Origin: Luscinia megarhynchos | Lineage: Eukaryota; Chordata; Aves; Passeriformes; Turdidae | Direction: 5' to 3' | Length of the DNA: 64,000 nucleotides | Assembly (NCBI GenBank): GCA_034336665.1 | Contig: CM067570.1 | Span: forward strand, 10,686,002-10,750,001 | Notes under the pieces: generated by a model | What the model was told of the DNA's origin: nothing | Seen by the model: the letters and a program-made list of their open reading frames with translations, nothing else | The model's database searches: none | Shown here: one piece after another, positions 24,322-36,335 of the stretch | How positions within the stretch are numbered: the first letter of the stretch is position 1 | Layout: each line of letters starts with the position of its first letter | Program-made: the position numbers and the translations under genes

Positions 24322-26659
24322 CACTGTCAGGTTGTTTGAAGGGATCAATGTGCAGAAGAAGCTGCAGCTGTAGGCTGCCAAAGGGGCAGTTTTGCACATT
24401 AATGTTGTATGTAGAGAAGAGGGTGAGGCAGTGGCAGTCTCTGGCTGTCATCTTTGTCAGCAGGGAAAGCAGTTGGTCCTTCAAATTGCCTGCAAGGCAG
24501 CACCATCCACCTCTCAGCAAGTGACCTCAGCATTGTTGTGGGGCTGAGCACTTTCACAGCCAGTGCCTGCACAGCCAGTGCTGCGTGAAAGGCAATCTTC
24601 GTGCAGCACAGACTGATAGGAAGCATCTTTACACAGCAAATTGCAGGCCTCACTAGAAAAATATCTCATATTCCAGATAAAATGAAAATTGGTGATACCC
24701 TATCACGAAAGCAGCCACCCATGAGAGGCTCACTTGCTTTACTAACGCACTGAGAATAATTAAGTTTGAAGCTTGTATTTCTGAGAGTGGGATGGGTGCA
24801 AACACAAGGTCAGGATACTTTGGCAAAAGCCTTGGAGACTTGGACATAATGTGTTTTACAGCATCATAGAATGGGAGCTGCAGAGCAATTTTCCTCTGCA
24901 TTACTGAGAACACTTGCTCTGGTTAAGGTAATGATATGTCAGTTTCATATGGCACAGCTCACCACAGTGGTTTGCATATCACTTTATATACAGATGTTTA
25001 GGTGCTAAGCCTACTGTTTTGTGCCACTGCAAAAGTATAAAAATCCAGCAAAGAGAAGGGATTGTTGGGCAGTAACTTAATCTTACCAGCCAAGTCTATC
25101 AGTATTTACACACAAGTCATGTTGAATACATCCAGAGAACTGAGGATGTTTATCAGCCTAAATAGGCAGGTGGGGAGGCTGCCAAGGAAGATTTGAACAA
25201 TAATCAGTGCATAAGAAGAATAAGGGAGAATTTTATGTTGTGACTTACTGAAAGTTATGGGCAAATAGAAGAGCAAAGGTCTCTGTGAGTCTTGGGGCCA
25301 TATCAAGGTGCTCTAAGTGCTCTGTGATTGCAGCTGGATGAGAGAGGAAGAGAGGAGCTGTCAGCCATATATCAAAAAAGACTTGAGGTGGCATGTGGGA
25401 TAATATGTGATGGTCTGAGAGATGGAGTCACTCTTCCAGAAAACGAAGAACAAAACTACAGGAGTTTTGAAAATTTCTGCTCAGTTTTTATCTCTGAGGT
25501 TTTAAAGAAACTCATCTAGTGAAAAAGAGGGAAGAAAATAAAACAAAAAAGGAAATTTACCCTAATTTGATAAACCTATTCAAACAATATTACAAAAAGA
25601 AAAAAAAAATCCCAATCCTATTCTTTGAAGTGTCTCAGGAGCATAGCAAATACTATAACACCCAAGGATTTGGAATCACTCTGCAATGAGGCTTTGCCTC
25701 TCCTGCCCTGGGGAAAGAAAACAGCCAGAGACATCAGAGCCAGCTTGCTATTCCTATTGCAAACTGATGGAAGAGGGAACAAGGCTGTCAATCCAAAGGC
25801 CAATCTGCTTTCTGCTTCTCCTTTCCCCAGCATCATCCATCCATCTAGATTTCTGCATGTTGGCATAGCCCAAGTGTGCCTCAGCTTTGCTGTTGTCCTG
25901 CCTGCTCTGCAGCTGTGTCTGCCTCTTTTGACTCTTTCTAGAGTTGGCCCTGAATACACAACATCAAGAGGAGCATGGCTGTGCCATGTGCCCTGCACCA
26001 TTAAAACTGATGGTAGCTCTCCAGTGAATGTAATATAGAGGAATTTCCACAGAGAAGTACTAACTGAGCTTCAGTGCAACACAGAAATAGTAGCTGAGCC
26101 CCTGGCTTAATTTGGAAGCTGTTTAATACGAATGATATGCTGCCTGCATAAGGATCCTCTTCTAAGAGGTTGTTTCTCTAGCTCTGTCTGAATTTATAAC
26201 CGAGAAAAGTTGCATTGGGAAAAGCAATTCTTCATACAGCAACTGCATCATATTACTGTCTGCCATTTAGTTTGGTTCTCTGTTGTACATCTATTGATTT
26301 TTGAGGAAGAATGATGTATTGGACAAGTTTTTCTTCAATAGAAACAAAATTACTGGTGAATGAGGATCAGCTTGTAAGGTAGCTGCTGGTCTTCCACCTT
26401 TTCTCCAGCAAGTGTTTGCCAGGCGCTTCCGATGAACCACTGGAGTAACATTTGCAAATGGATTGTCACATCACAGTCTGGGCCAGGCGTGTAATTAACT
26501 CCTTTGAAAGCAAAGGCCAGAATCATCCTCCAGGAGCTGGGTTTTGTGGTATGGTTGGCTAGTTCCAAAATGTGGATAACCATCTGAAAAGTTCAGCCAC
26601 AGCTGGACCTGTGTAAAGGCACTGTGTGTTAATCTAGCATGAGATTTGGTAGCCAATAG

Positions 26660-26850
26660 TCCTGGGGTCTGATCTTGATTCCATCACTGGCTTGCTGTGT
26701 GCTTTGGAGAAGGTCATTTAACCTTTCTCTGGCTCATTTTCTCCATTAGTATAAGGGGGGAATGATACTAACCAGCTCCTAGGGAGTCGTGAAGCATGAC
26801 TAAGCTGTGTTTGTCATGTAGTGTGGAAGTACAAAGTGTATCTAAGGCCT
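26660..26850 (+). repeat. MIR-like SINE, sense orientation
   Basis: The parts run in MIR order: GATTCCATCACTGGCTTGCT, GAAGGTCATTTAACCTTTCT, CTGGCTCATTTTCTCCATTA, AAGGGGGGAATGATACTAAC and a degraded TTGTCATGTAGTGTGGAAGT. These match the CORE-SINE/MIR pattern of Pol III-derived ancient repeats. It is the best preserved MIR-like copy in intron 2. Confidence 0.75.
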
Positions 26851-27084
26851 CCAGGAGCAAAGATAGGAAGAGCTGACAGGAGCTGCTGGCTCCTAGCCTG
26901 AGGCTCAGCCTCACCACGTGGCTTCCAGGAGTGCCAGAAGGGAGCATTAGTTGTCATATGCATAATTCTGTGTCTTGTTTCATATCACCCAAAGGACCCT
27001 GTTCTGTTAATTATTTTTCTTATTATCTACTCTGTGACAGTTGTGAGACCTTCTTGCAGACCTGGACCCTGACTGCAGCACAAT

Positions 27085-27225
27085 CCCACCCTGAGGAGGG
27101 GAAGTGAGATGGAAATGCAGATCTCTTCTTCCTAGCATCCTGACATAGGAAGCATTGGAATGGTTCAAAAGTGTGACAGGAGAGGGTTCTGACTGGACAT
27201 TAGGAAACATTTCTCTACTGAAATA
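27085..27225 (+). mobile_element. CR1 LINE internal fragment, sense orientation
   Basis: CATCCTGACATAGGAAGCAT, TGGAATGGTTCAAAAGTGTG and GACTGGACATTAGGAAACAT are phrases of the CR1 3' region upstream of its tail. The fragment stops abruptly at a (TTTTA) microsatellite instead of continuing to the CR1 3' end. The 5' boundary is uncertain. Confidence 0.7.
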
Positions 27226-27230
27226 CTTTA

Positions 27231-27290
27231 TTTTATTTTATTTTATTTTATTTTATTTTATTTTATTTTATTTTATTTTATTTTATTTTA
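27231..27290. repeat. Microsatellite (TTTTA)12
   Basis: There are twelve perfect TTTTA units over 60 bases, with a partial unit to the left. The uninterrupted array should be length-polymorphic. It produces a spurious open frame of repeating F-Y-F-I-L. Confidence 0.98.
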
Positions 27291-27431
27291 TGTACACAAG
27301 GAACCTCTTCTCAGAGCACCATGAGCCTGAGGCTCCAGTATCTCACCCAGGCTTGTTGCATGACTGGAACAGTGCAGTACTAGTCCCCAAAAGAGACAGT
27401 AACACTTCACTCAGTTCTCTTCAACTTTCCC

Positions 27432-27843
27432 TGTCCTGGTTTTGGTTGGAATAGTGTTAACTTTCTTCTTCATAGCTGGTACAGGGCTGTGGTTTGGATT
27501 CAGCACAAGAATAATGTTGATAAGACACTTATGTTTTAGTTTTAGCTAAGCAGTGCTTGTGCTAAGTCAAGGACTTTCCAGTTTCCCATGCTCTGCCAGG
27601 GAGCAGATGCACAAGAGGCCAGGAGGGTGGCCAGGATAGTTTGAACTATCCAGAAGGATATCCCATACCCTGGAACATCATGCTTGAGTACATTAACTGG
27701 GGGCAGGTGGCCAGGAGAGGCCAGTTGCTTCTGGGAGATGGGCTGGGCATCCAGCAGGGGGGAGTGAGAAATTTTATTGTGCAGCACCTGTGTTTCTTGG
27801 GCTTTAGTCCTCTTTCTCCTCTTTCAATAATTATCATTATTGT

Positions 27844-27876
<33 letters not shown>

Positions 27877-28022
27877 TTACTTTGTTTCAATTATTAAATA
27901 ATTCTTATCTCAGCCTGTGGGTTTTACCATTTCCCAGTTCTCCTCCCAATCCCACTGAGGAGGGTGGGAGTGAGTGAGTGGTTGCATGGTAGTTAGTTAC
28001 TGGCTGGGGTTAAACCACAACA
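27432..28022 (+). mobile_element. Solo LTR of an endogenous retrovirus, sense orientation
   Basis: The element starts TGTCCTGGTTTTGG and ends GGGTTAAACCACAACA, giving the TG...CA ends of an LTR with an imperfect terminal inverted repeat. Flanking 5-bp sequences TTCCC (27427-27431) and TTCTC (28023-28027) agree at four of five positions, consistent with a worn target-site duplication. Inside are a degraded TATA-like site near 27690 (GTACATTAACTGGGGG), an ATTAAA polyadenylation-like signal near 27892, and a (CAA)n run. From memory the sequence matches an LTR abundant in passerine genomes, probably of the ERVL/ERVK type. No internal gag or pol sequence is present beside it, so it is a solo LTR left by recombination. 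Confidence 0.88.
27844..27876. repeat. (CAA)n microsatellite inside the LTR
   Basis: About eleven CAA units lie in the 3' third of the solo LTR. From memory, other copies of this LTR have AT-rich sequence at this place, so the expansion probably arose after insertion. Confidence 0.9.
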
Positions 28023-28142
28023 TTCTCTCAACGTGTACTTTTTATGCATGATCAAACATTATTATCAGCTTCTGTTGGCTTTGTTTCTACTTGCAGAGTA
28101 ATTGCCTAGAAAGAGAGGGAGCTTAAGACAGCCTGCCCTGTA

Positions 28143-28165
28143 GGGAGGAAGGAAGGAAGGAAGGA
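28143..28165. repeat. Short (GGAA)n run
   Basis: About five GGAA units occur just downstream of the LTR. Simple repeat. Confidence 0.75.
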
Positions 28166-31100
28166 ACTTCTTACACCTACTATGAGATACAGGGAAGGAG
28201 CAACAAATGAGCAGGTGTAACATGTAGTGATAGGAGACAAGCTGAGTTAAGGCAGCATATTGTTGGCTTCTGTGTGCAGGTCAAGTCCCAAGAGGTTCTT
28301 GTGGGGGTCAGCATGTGGGCTCTCATGGCTCCAAATTTGATGGCAGGGATTATTCCGAAATATAGAGAGGTTTTCTTCTTGGTGTAAGAGCAGCTAGGAA
28401 ATGTGAACAAGCCTCACTAATTTGAATAGCAAAAAAACCCTGAGGCTAGGATAGCCTTTTATTTATACATAATCAGTCCATCAACTGCAGGGATATTCCT
28501 CCTGATCCACCACAGCAGAACCGAAAAGCTGCTCTTTCTTAATTAGGAGGAAGCACCTTTAAATCAGCCTGTACAGTGCTGACAAATGTGGTGTCTGAAA
28601 AGAGGCACTGACAAGGAGGCCTGCACGAGTGACTGAAGCATGTTGCAACAGAGCATTCAGAGCTCCTAAGATGAGGGGTCTCTGTTATTATTCAGGCACT
28701 CTTGTTATGTGGCTTCCCAATGGAAAGGTTTAAATTTGTCTTGTATCTCTATTGCTCAGTGACATCATAGCCTAAGTGCTCTGCCTTCAAGGTGAATTGT
28801 TTCAAGGCCAGTCAATGCATGAACAAGTGCATGGGCACCATATTACAGAGTTCACCCGTGGTACTGTTGGCTACATGAAATAAATACTTAATAAGCAGAT
28901 TTGACTTGGAAATGTCATGGCAAACAGATTTAAGTGGGTATATTCTTCCACATACTTTCCTGAATCACATCTCAGCTGCTCTCTTGCTGCTCTGGTACGT
29001 GTGTTTTGTGGTACCAGGCACAGCAAGCACTTAATCATTTTGCAAGCAGCCAAATACAAATTATGAAGCCAATTAACAAATACTTTCATTTAAAGGATTT
29101 CTGCTGCAGTTTGACTCTATTCATATGCACACAGGATAGAGTTCCCAGTTAAGAACGTAATTCAACATCTCCTCATGAGTGTAAGTGACACTTCAGCACA
29201 GGTTTACATTCTGTGCCCTAACTTTTGGTGCAAGTTATTCTCCTTACTAGGGCATAAACTAACTCCTGGCTGTGCTGCAGATATGTTCTGTGATGTTGGC
29301 TAAATTGCTCAATCAGTGCTTTAAATTTAAATTAGAATTATCTATCTTTTTCTCTCTTCTGTATGTATTCAGATGGCAAATTCTTTAAGCCTAGGTTTTA
29401 TAGAGCAGGACAGTCTTTGCAGCAGCTGACTTTGTATATCTGAGCTAGGGAATAATATCCCACTGCAATCAGAGGTGACAGAGAAAGGAGCTGCCCTCAG
29501 GTTGTTTGAACAGGCCTTGGTGGGGAATCAGTCTCTAGAGGAACCATCATCAATCCACTCTGTGTCTCAATGCAACAAAGCCACAGCCTTGCCTGAGACT
29601 TCAGGACATTACTGTTTAACATGGGATTTTCAGACAGGCACTGATGTTTATGAAAAATAAGGTTAGTTGTAATAATAATTAGTAGTTTGAGGCATAATGT
29701 CATTTGTCCCAGAGTACTCAGAGGAGTGTAGTCACTTCCTCTGGAGATGGCTGAAATGCAGCCAAATATGGGGTAAAACAAAGCTTGGGTTTAATACTGT
29801 GAAATTGTGTGACCTTTTAGGACAGCAATTAAGGAGGTTGTCCTATCCCTCCAAATTTGTGCACTAGGTTTTCATACAGAAGAGGAGGATATTAGAATAT
29901 CCTGGCTGCACCAGGCAATTGCTGGCCTAGTCTGGTGGGTTTAATTTATGAGAGAAAGGAATTCACTTACAAGAGAAGATGGGAGGGAAAGAAAAGACAG
30001 AAAAAAAGACCAAGAAGGTACCTCATGCATTCATGTGGAGTTCTTACATACTTCTTAATCATACTCCTTCAGCTGCTCTAAATTATAGTTCAGCAAGGTA
30101 TTAAACAGACATAACTTCAAACACAAGCAGAAAAAAAGGACACAAATGGGGCAATTCTAGCTACAATAAACCATGCCTGTCATTCAGAGACCTTGCTCAT
30201 TCTTGAAATTGCAGTTAAAATGCAATTCATAAAAATGGCACTGTCTGATTCAGCAGCTATTTCCCTTTGGCGTTTTACTCCTGGTACAGCTCTACAGAAC
30301 AAGTATGGTTAAAAGAGCATGTTATTAATTAAGGATTAGTCAGTTCTGGCTGGGCAGGTCAACTCGAGTTGGGAGGTGTCTCTGATAGCCTGTTTGGCCT
30401 ACAGGTGTTTGTATTGCTGCTGGTAAGATGTGAGAAGGATCAAATGAACAAAAAGAAACTGCCAGTGCCTGTACAGACACCAGGTGAGGCAAGCTGATAA
30501 AAGATATAGGGAAACCCTCCTTTCTGTAAGAGAGTCCCAAGGTCAGACTTAGAGAGCTAAGGTTAGTATAAAGCTTTTGGAAGACCATTGTGTTATTAGC
30601 ACTGTGTTCCTGCCTGGTTTAGGTCTCAGCCACCTGAGAGGCTTTATCCAAGTGCTACATGGCAGTCACTGAGAGAAACAACTGGCTTTATTGAAATGGA
30701 CACTATCCCTGTCTGCATCTTTTTTGGCTGAGTGCAATGAAAATTGTATCCTTTGGATATGTCTATTTCATTAAAGATATTTTGGTTGAATTTGCTCTGC
30801 AGTGCTATCAAGGAACAAAACCAAAAACCAAACCCTAATATTGAAACTTATTACCTAGTCAAACTCTCCAGCTTTTTGCAAGCCTAGAACAAGGAGCTGA
30901 AATCTGCATTTTAAGACTTCCAAAATCAATGCATTTAAATAGCATGCTTAACAACAGGAGAGAACCTTCAAGTCTCTAGTTATGAGAACTTTTTTCCTGA
31001 GGGTATTGTAAGATTGGAGGCCTTTCCCAGCAGAAGGCTTATTCCATGATATCTCATGTTTTGGAGTTGCATTAATATTTTGGTGTGAGTAGGTATGTTG

Positions 31101-32941
31101 TGTTCTAAGGGAAGTGATCAGATCCATCACTGGATAAGAATTTAGCTTACTTTTGAAATTTTAGCTGTGTGTAGCTTAGTGCTGGTCTGCTGCATGCACC
31201 TTTATTTAGGTCTGATGCTGATGTTAAAGAGTTAACAATTTTTTTTGGGGGGGAAGTATGCAGCCCTTTGAGACAGAATAGAGTTTCAGACTGTACAAAA
31301 GAACTGCTGGATCTTCAGTGACAGGACTAGAAGAGAGGATGGCGATTTCCTCTGTGTGTGTGTCTGTATACTTCTCTGTGTACTTATAGGAGGTATAATA
31401 ATCACTGATACATTTTCTTCAGATATTGCTAATGGGTCTCATTCTTCTCTGGGTAACCCAGTATAGAATACAATGGTGCAGATCAAGAGCCAGTCAGAGC
31501 TATATCAGCTGAAGATTTGGTATCAGGAGATTTCCCAAGTTCCCCATCATCCTTGTCCCCACCCTTCTTGACGAACAGTCAGCAACATTTGAGAGCTTTT
31601 GATTTATTTATAGAACTGGACAAAGTACACAGGCAACTCTGATTGTAGATGATACATAAGTGATACAAAACTGGAGGAAAAATTGCTCAAGCCTTGTTAT
31701 GGTCATTGTGACCCAATATGAATCTCTCACTATCTAAGTTTGAATTACTTTCTTTGTCTGGTCAGGGTGTGCTGCTGTACTGACCCTAAAGAAGGGTCTT
31801 CAGAAGAGTCCTTAGGACCTTTTCATCACAATAGGATCTTTCCTCTGGGGTAACTGACCTAGGACTGGAACTTGCATTTTCACTAGGTGGGGGAATCTGT
31901 ATACTGGCATTTCTAGGGCAGATGAACATATATCATCAAAGCTGCACTTTCTACCATTGAAATAGAGCCGTTTCCAGAAGTATAGTTCAATTCACATTGT
32001 ATGATATAAATGCGTATTCTCTGGGAGATTGTGGTGTCAGTGATGTTGGAAAAGGATCGCATCTCTTTAGATTTTCTGACAGATGAGATGCAGAAAAATG
32101 TAGTGTCCAAAAGCCTCAAGCACACAATCCAGTCTGTATGGGTTAATATATCAGCTGATTCCTGGTATCTGCATTGTCTTAACAAACAAAAATAGATCCT
32201 GAGATAAGTGAGATAAATCCTGTTAACTAAGCCTTTTCTATAGATGTTTATGCAAATATGTGTTGCCTCCTAGCCTCCTATTTGTGATGGGATATGAACA
32301 TTCAGAAGAAGGGTGACAGGAGCTCAGCTGATATGTGGTATCTCATGCTACAGTGACTTCTGTCAGGAATTCCCTTGCTTTGTGTGTGAAGAGACGATGA
32401 CAGGAGGATTGGGAATATCTACAGTCACTGCCTTGATTTCCCTGCTGATTTTCTGTGCAGAGAGATTCCACTGAGAAGTATCTGCTCTCTTCTCTTCCGC
32501 AAAGTCCTGAATGGGAATTCCCACAAGAACAGGCTTGGGGGAGCCTACTAGGAAGTCAGCTCTGCTCCAGCTGGCTTCTGTCCAATCCCAGTTTTCTCAG
32601 AATTCAGTGAAAAACATGACTGCAGCCCATACGGACTTCAACTAAAGCTTGCTGAGAGTTTGCAAATGGCCCTTTGTGTTTGGGATTTGATTGTGGTACT
32701 TCATTGTGAATTCTGGAATATTTAATACTAGGACCTGCTCAGAACTTTCCTACCAGGTTCACTGAGACACTGATGATGATAAGTCAGTGAACAGGTTTAT
32801 AACTGCTTTTGTATTCTGTGCAGAGTAATCCAGGAAAATCTTTTGTTAGGAGACATGAATGACCAAAATTATTACTTGCTTTAATAACTTTTCCTTCCTT
32901 GGTAGCCTAATACTTTGTAATTTTTCTGCTTGTTCATGCAG

Positions 32942-32987
32942 GAACTACCTCTTCAGACTTAGTCTACACAACATTTCTCTTATTCAG
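32942..32987 (+). CDS. SEMA5B: SEMA5B coding exon 3: short sema-domain exon
   Basis: This exon is only 46 bp. It completes codon 85 (Arg) and encodes residues 86-100, NYLFRLSLHNISLIQ. Together with exon 2 it restores the hallmark semaphorin motif V-G-A-R-N-x-L-F/Y. A second N-glycosylation sequon (N-I-S) starts at N95. The acceptor is TTGTTCATGCAG after a T-rich tract, and the donor CAG|GTATGT follows at 32988. The exon ends in phase 0. Because it is so short it is easily missed by gene finders, but the split-codon fit on the left and the clean codon boundary on the right leave little doubt. Residues 86-100 match SEMA5B more closely than SEMA5A. Confidence 0.96.
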
Positions 32988-35900
32988 GTATGTTCACTTT
33001 TTACTCTTTTATTTTATTTGACTTATTAATGAAAGTTCTGTAATATTTGATGTACATTTTCAGAAGTCTATATAGTGTAAATTTGCCCAAAGTGGTGGAG
33101 CAGGAAGAATACAAAGAACCAGATGCTTATTCCCACTCCAGCAATAGTGCTGGGGGAAGGGTTCTGCTACACTTGCCCACTTGGACGGTGCTCTCTGGTT
33201 TTGGTTCTCGAGTATTTGGGTGGTAATGGTATCTGCCAAAAATATGGCATCTTAAGGAAGAAAGTGTGTGTGACTGATACAGGTTTAAACACAACAATCA
33301 ATAGAAATCCTTGGCTCTCTTAAGAGATGTCAGCAGCATTCTGGAGAAGGTTTTACTATTCACATCCATCCTCATTTTAGCCCTTGTAGGCCTTTGTGAA
33401 CATGGATTGTTGAGGAGCTGTGTTTTGCTGAATGCATTACTAAAACCAAGACTGGACTTGCAGGCTTTCAAGAGACAAAAAGGGCTGAAAAATATGTGTT
33501 ACTATTGCCTTTACCAAGGTAAAGCAGCTGAAGCTTGAAAGGGCTTGAAAATATACAGCACTATTAGGACTTTAATCTCATTGCACTGAATCTGGAATTG
33601 AAGGATGCAGCAAAAATTGTTAATGAAAACAGCAGCTACTTATCTTTAAATAAACTAACACTTATGCTCTGGGATACTTCCCATCTTCTGTAGTTGCTAG
33701 ATCACCAAAGAAGTATTCAGCATTTTTTCAGACAGACTGAGAGACCTTGCTCCCGTACCTGACCACACAAAGAAGCCATTAGAGTAGTATTGCCAGCCAT
33801 TCTGATGTGCACAAGCCTTTTGCTGTTAGTAAGAGTTACAAGTAGAGCTGGAGAGAAGAAAAGATGTTTAATGGTTGTAAAATGCATTGAATCTTCCTTT
33901 AAAAGGAAAACAAAGTCTAGAGTTACCAATGACAACAATAAAGAGTTAGAGAAGCTGCTACTCCCATTTGGCAGTGCCTTCCCTTTTGCAGAGCCATATT
34001 AGCATGGCTGGAAGGTTTCCAGTGAGCACGCAGCAGAGGGAAGTCTCTGTAGTTATGAGAGGTGTCATACCTTCTGCAACGCCTGCTATCACACTGCCTG
34101 ACAGCCTCTGCAGCTTGTCAGGGATCCCCTTCCACAAAACCCAATTGTGAATCTCCCTCATACACTTGTGAAGCCAGGCTTGGCCCTCTTCAGTGCAGTG
34201 AGTTTCCTTTTCTACTCTGCAAAACATGGGAAGTCTCCTTCTATGGCACTGGAGGTTGCTGTGGGATCTCCGGTTAACATAATGAGCTTAGTCCGCTCCT
34301 GCTTTCTGGGTGTATCCGGTTACTTTGCCAAGACTTTTTGCATGACAAAGAGAGCATGGAATTATGTTGACACACGTGTTGGGAATGATGGAAGTGATTG
34401 TTTCCCGACCTAATGGTTGCCTGAGTAGCTGCTTGGCTTGCCTCCATAAAGCCCATGATGCCATTTAAAGGCACCACCTTTCCTTCGCCAGTGCATCATT
34501 TTAAAGGTCAGATCAGAAAGTGAGAAAGGAAATGCAAGGAATTTGCATTTAGTTCTATAGGGGTGAGAGCGCAGTTCAAGAAATAAGCACAATGTTAATT
34601 TGCATTATTTTGTATCTCCTCTTTGCTTGTAAAATAAAATACAGTGTGGATCCTGCCTGGCCTGAATCGGGATAGATTTTCATCTTGAGATTGTATTCTG
34701 ATTTATTTCTGCTCATGCAGCTTCATCGTCAGCCTGCCAGTGGTGCTAAATCTGCTTCACGGTGCGGGTTTGTGTTGACAGATATCTGCTCCCTTGTACT
34801 TCCATGAGGTGAGGGCAGAAACATGAGGAGCACGGACTATGGAGACATCAGGATATGTTGTTGGCTGTGGGACAAAGCCTGGCAGTGGGAGGAATGTACC
34901 CCTCTAACCATGGTTTGATGAAGTATAAAGCTGTTTTTTCCTAAGTGTTCTTGTGCTGTATCCTGAGGCTGCACAGTTCCTGTGGGAAAGAGGCATGCCA
35001 CGAAGTTTAGATAGGAGGTTACTGTCTTGGAATTGCAGTAAACTAAAAGGCAAAATTTAATATTAACTGGGAAGTTATTGATTAAAAGTTGTGTAAAAAT
35101 GACAGCATTCCCCTATAGAAGAATTCTGATTTCGGGGGAGTGAAGGAAAATTGGTCGATTTTGGGATGTGTCAGCTCTTGGGCCCCTTTATAATAAAGGG
35201 TGAATTCTTTTCCTTTCTTATCTCTCATCTGCTCTACCATGTGTTGATGTTTCTTCCTCACTTAGAATTTTCTGTTGGTTCTGCTGAGGTTGTTTAGTGA
35301 GAACTTTGGTGGTGGTTATTACTTTTGTGAGAAACATTTTTGGCTGATCTTGAATATCTGTAAGGAAGTTATAGCCCAGGTATTTGGGGAATCATTTGTA
35401 ATTTTGTCTACCACTTTTTCTTCCCAAAACTGAAGCATCTTGTTAAAGAATGACTGAAAATCAGCATCTTGAGGTGGGCTATCCAAAAGCACCTGGTTTT
35501 GGTGCTTTGGCATGTAGCATTCAAAATCTTGCAGCAGTTAAGAAGCACAGTTTTAAAATGGATATTTTCTCCTAAATCTTTAGCATCTCTTTTAAACAAA
35601 ATCTGTTTCATGTCCATCTTTAAATGATTGTCTTATATGTATTGTAAACTCTTGTTATATAGACATTTTATAGAGCATTTCTTTTAAATTATGTGCACTT
35701 GGAGGGCATGCTGTTTAATTTATGTATGGATCTGAAACAAGGGTAGCTCCTAATCTGCAACTTTCATGGCGAGGCCATAGAAAAGTCAGTTTTATACTGG
35801 GGTTCGTAATTAATAGAGTAGGTGGAAGGGTCATTTTAAAAACATAAGCCTTTAAGCAAATTTTTCAAATTCACAGCACTGATTGGGAATTCTTAGCAAG

Positions 35901-36256
35901 GAATTCTATTTTGGGGTGTGTGTTAAAAGCAGGCTATTTGGCTGGCATTTCATAAATCACAGTACAGTGCCTACCCCCTGCTCACTGTGATTTTACCTGG
36001 ATTCTTAGTTCTCAATTAAACTGAGAAGGAAATTTTTTTTCCAACCTTTTTGAGATATAAAGATTTTCAACCTTTTTGCACTGAGATGAAAACAAGCCTC
36101 TTTGACATTTTTGTAAAATCTGATGGAGAACAAAATAGATGTAGTTAATTGGTATGCAAATACTCTGGGTCAAGTTGTTTTTTGAAGCATCAAAAGAGAG
36201 CATTTACATGTGCATTTCTCTCATCTCAAACAATTGTTCTTGTTTGTTTGGGGCAT

Positions 36257-36335
36257 CCTCTTTCCCTTCCTCTTTCCCTCTTCTTTTCATTCTCCTTTCC
36301 TCTTTCTTCCTTTCCTTTCCTTTTCCCTTCTCTTT
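36257..36335 (+). repeat. Long polypyrimidine tract
   Basis: Nearly 80 bases are almost purely C and T on the transcribed-sense strand, with variable CTTTCC-type units. It is low-complexity sequence, unusual for its length within this gene. Confidence 0.9.

Larger units (their letters stand above)
18116..32941 (+). other. SEMA5B: SEMA5B intron 2 (14,826 bp)
   Basis: The intron is bounded by GTAAAG at 18116 and TTGTTCATGCAG ending at 32941. Contents seen are an A18 tract with an upstream AATAAA (18.87-18.90 kb), an antisense CR1 tail (22.0 kb), MIR-like repeats (22.8 and 26.7 kb), a 24-bp tandem duplication (24.3 kb), a CR1 fragment joined to (TTTTA)12 (27.1-27.3 kb), a solo LTR (27.4-28.0 kb) and a short (GGAA)n run at 28.14 kb. 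No other gene is recognisable, and the stretch from 28.2 to 32.9 kb holds nothing I can name. Confidence 0.85.

Noticed and set aside
25625..26038. 137-codon + strand frame with an opposing 127-codon frame
   Set aside because: The two overlap on opposite strands in one locally stop-poor stretch, show no family similarity and lack splice or promoter context.
27155..27454. Open frame of 99 codons with repeating F-Y-F-I-L
   Set aside because: It is the translation of the (TTTTA)12 microsatellite and its flanks; no protein gene.
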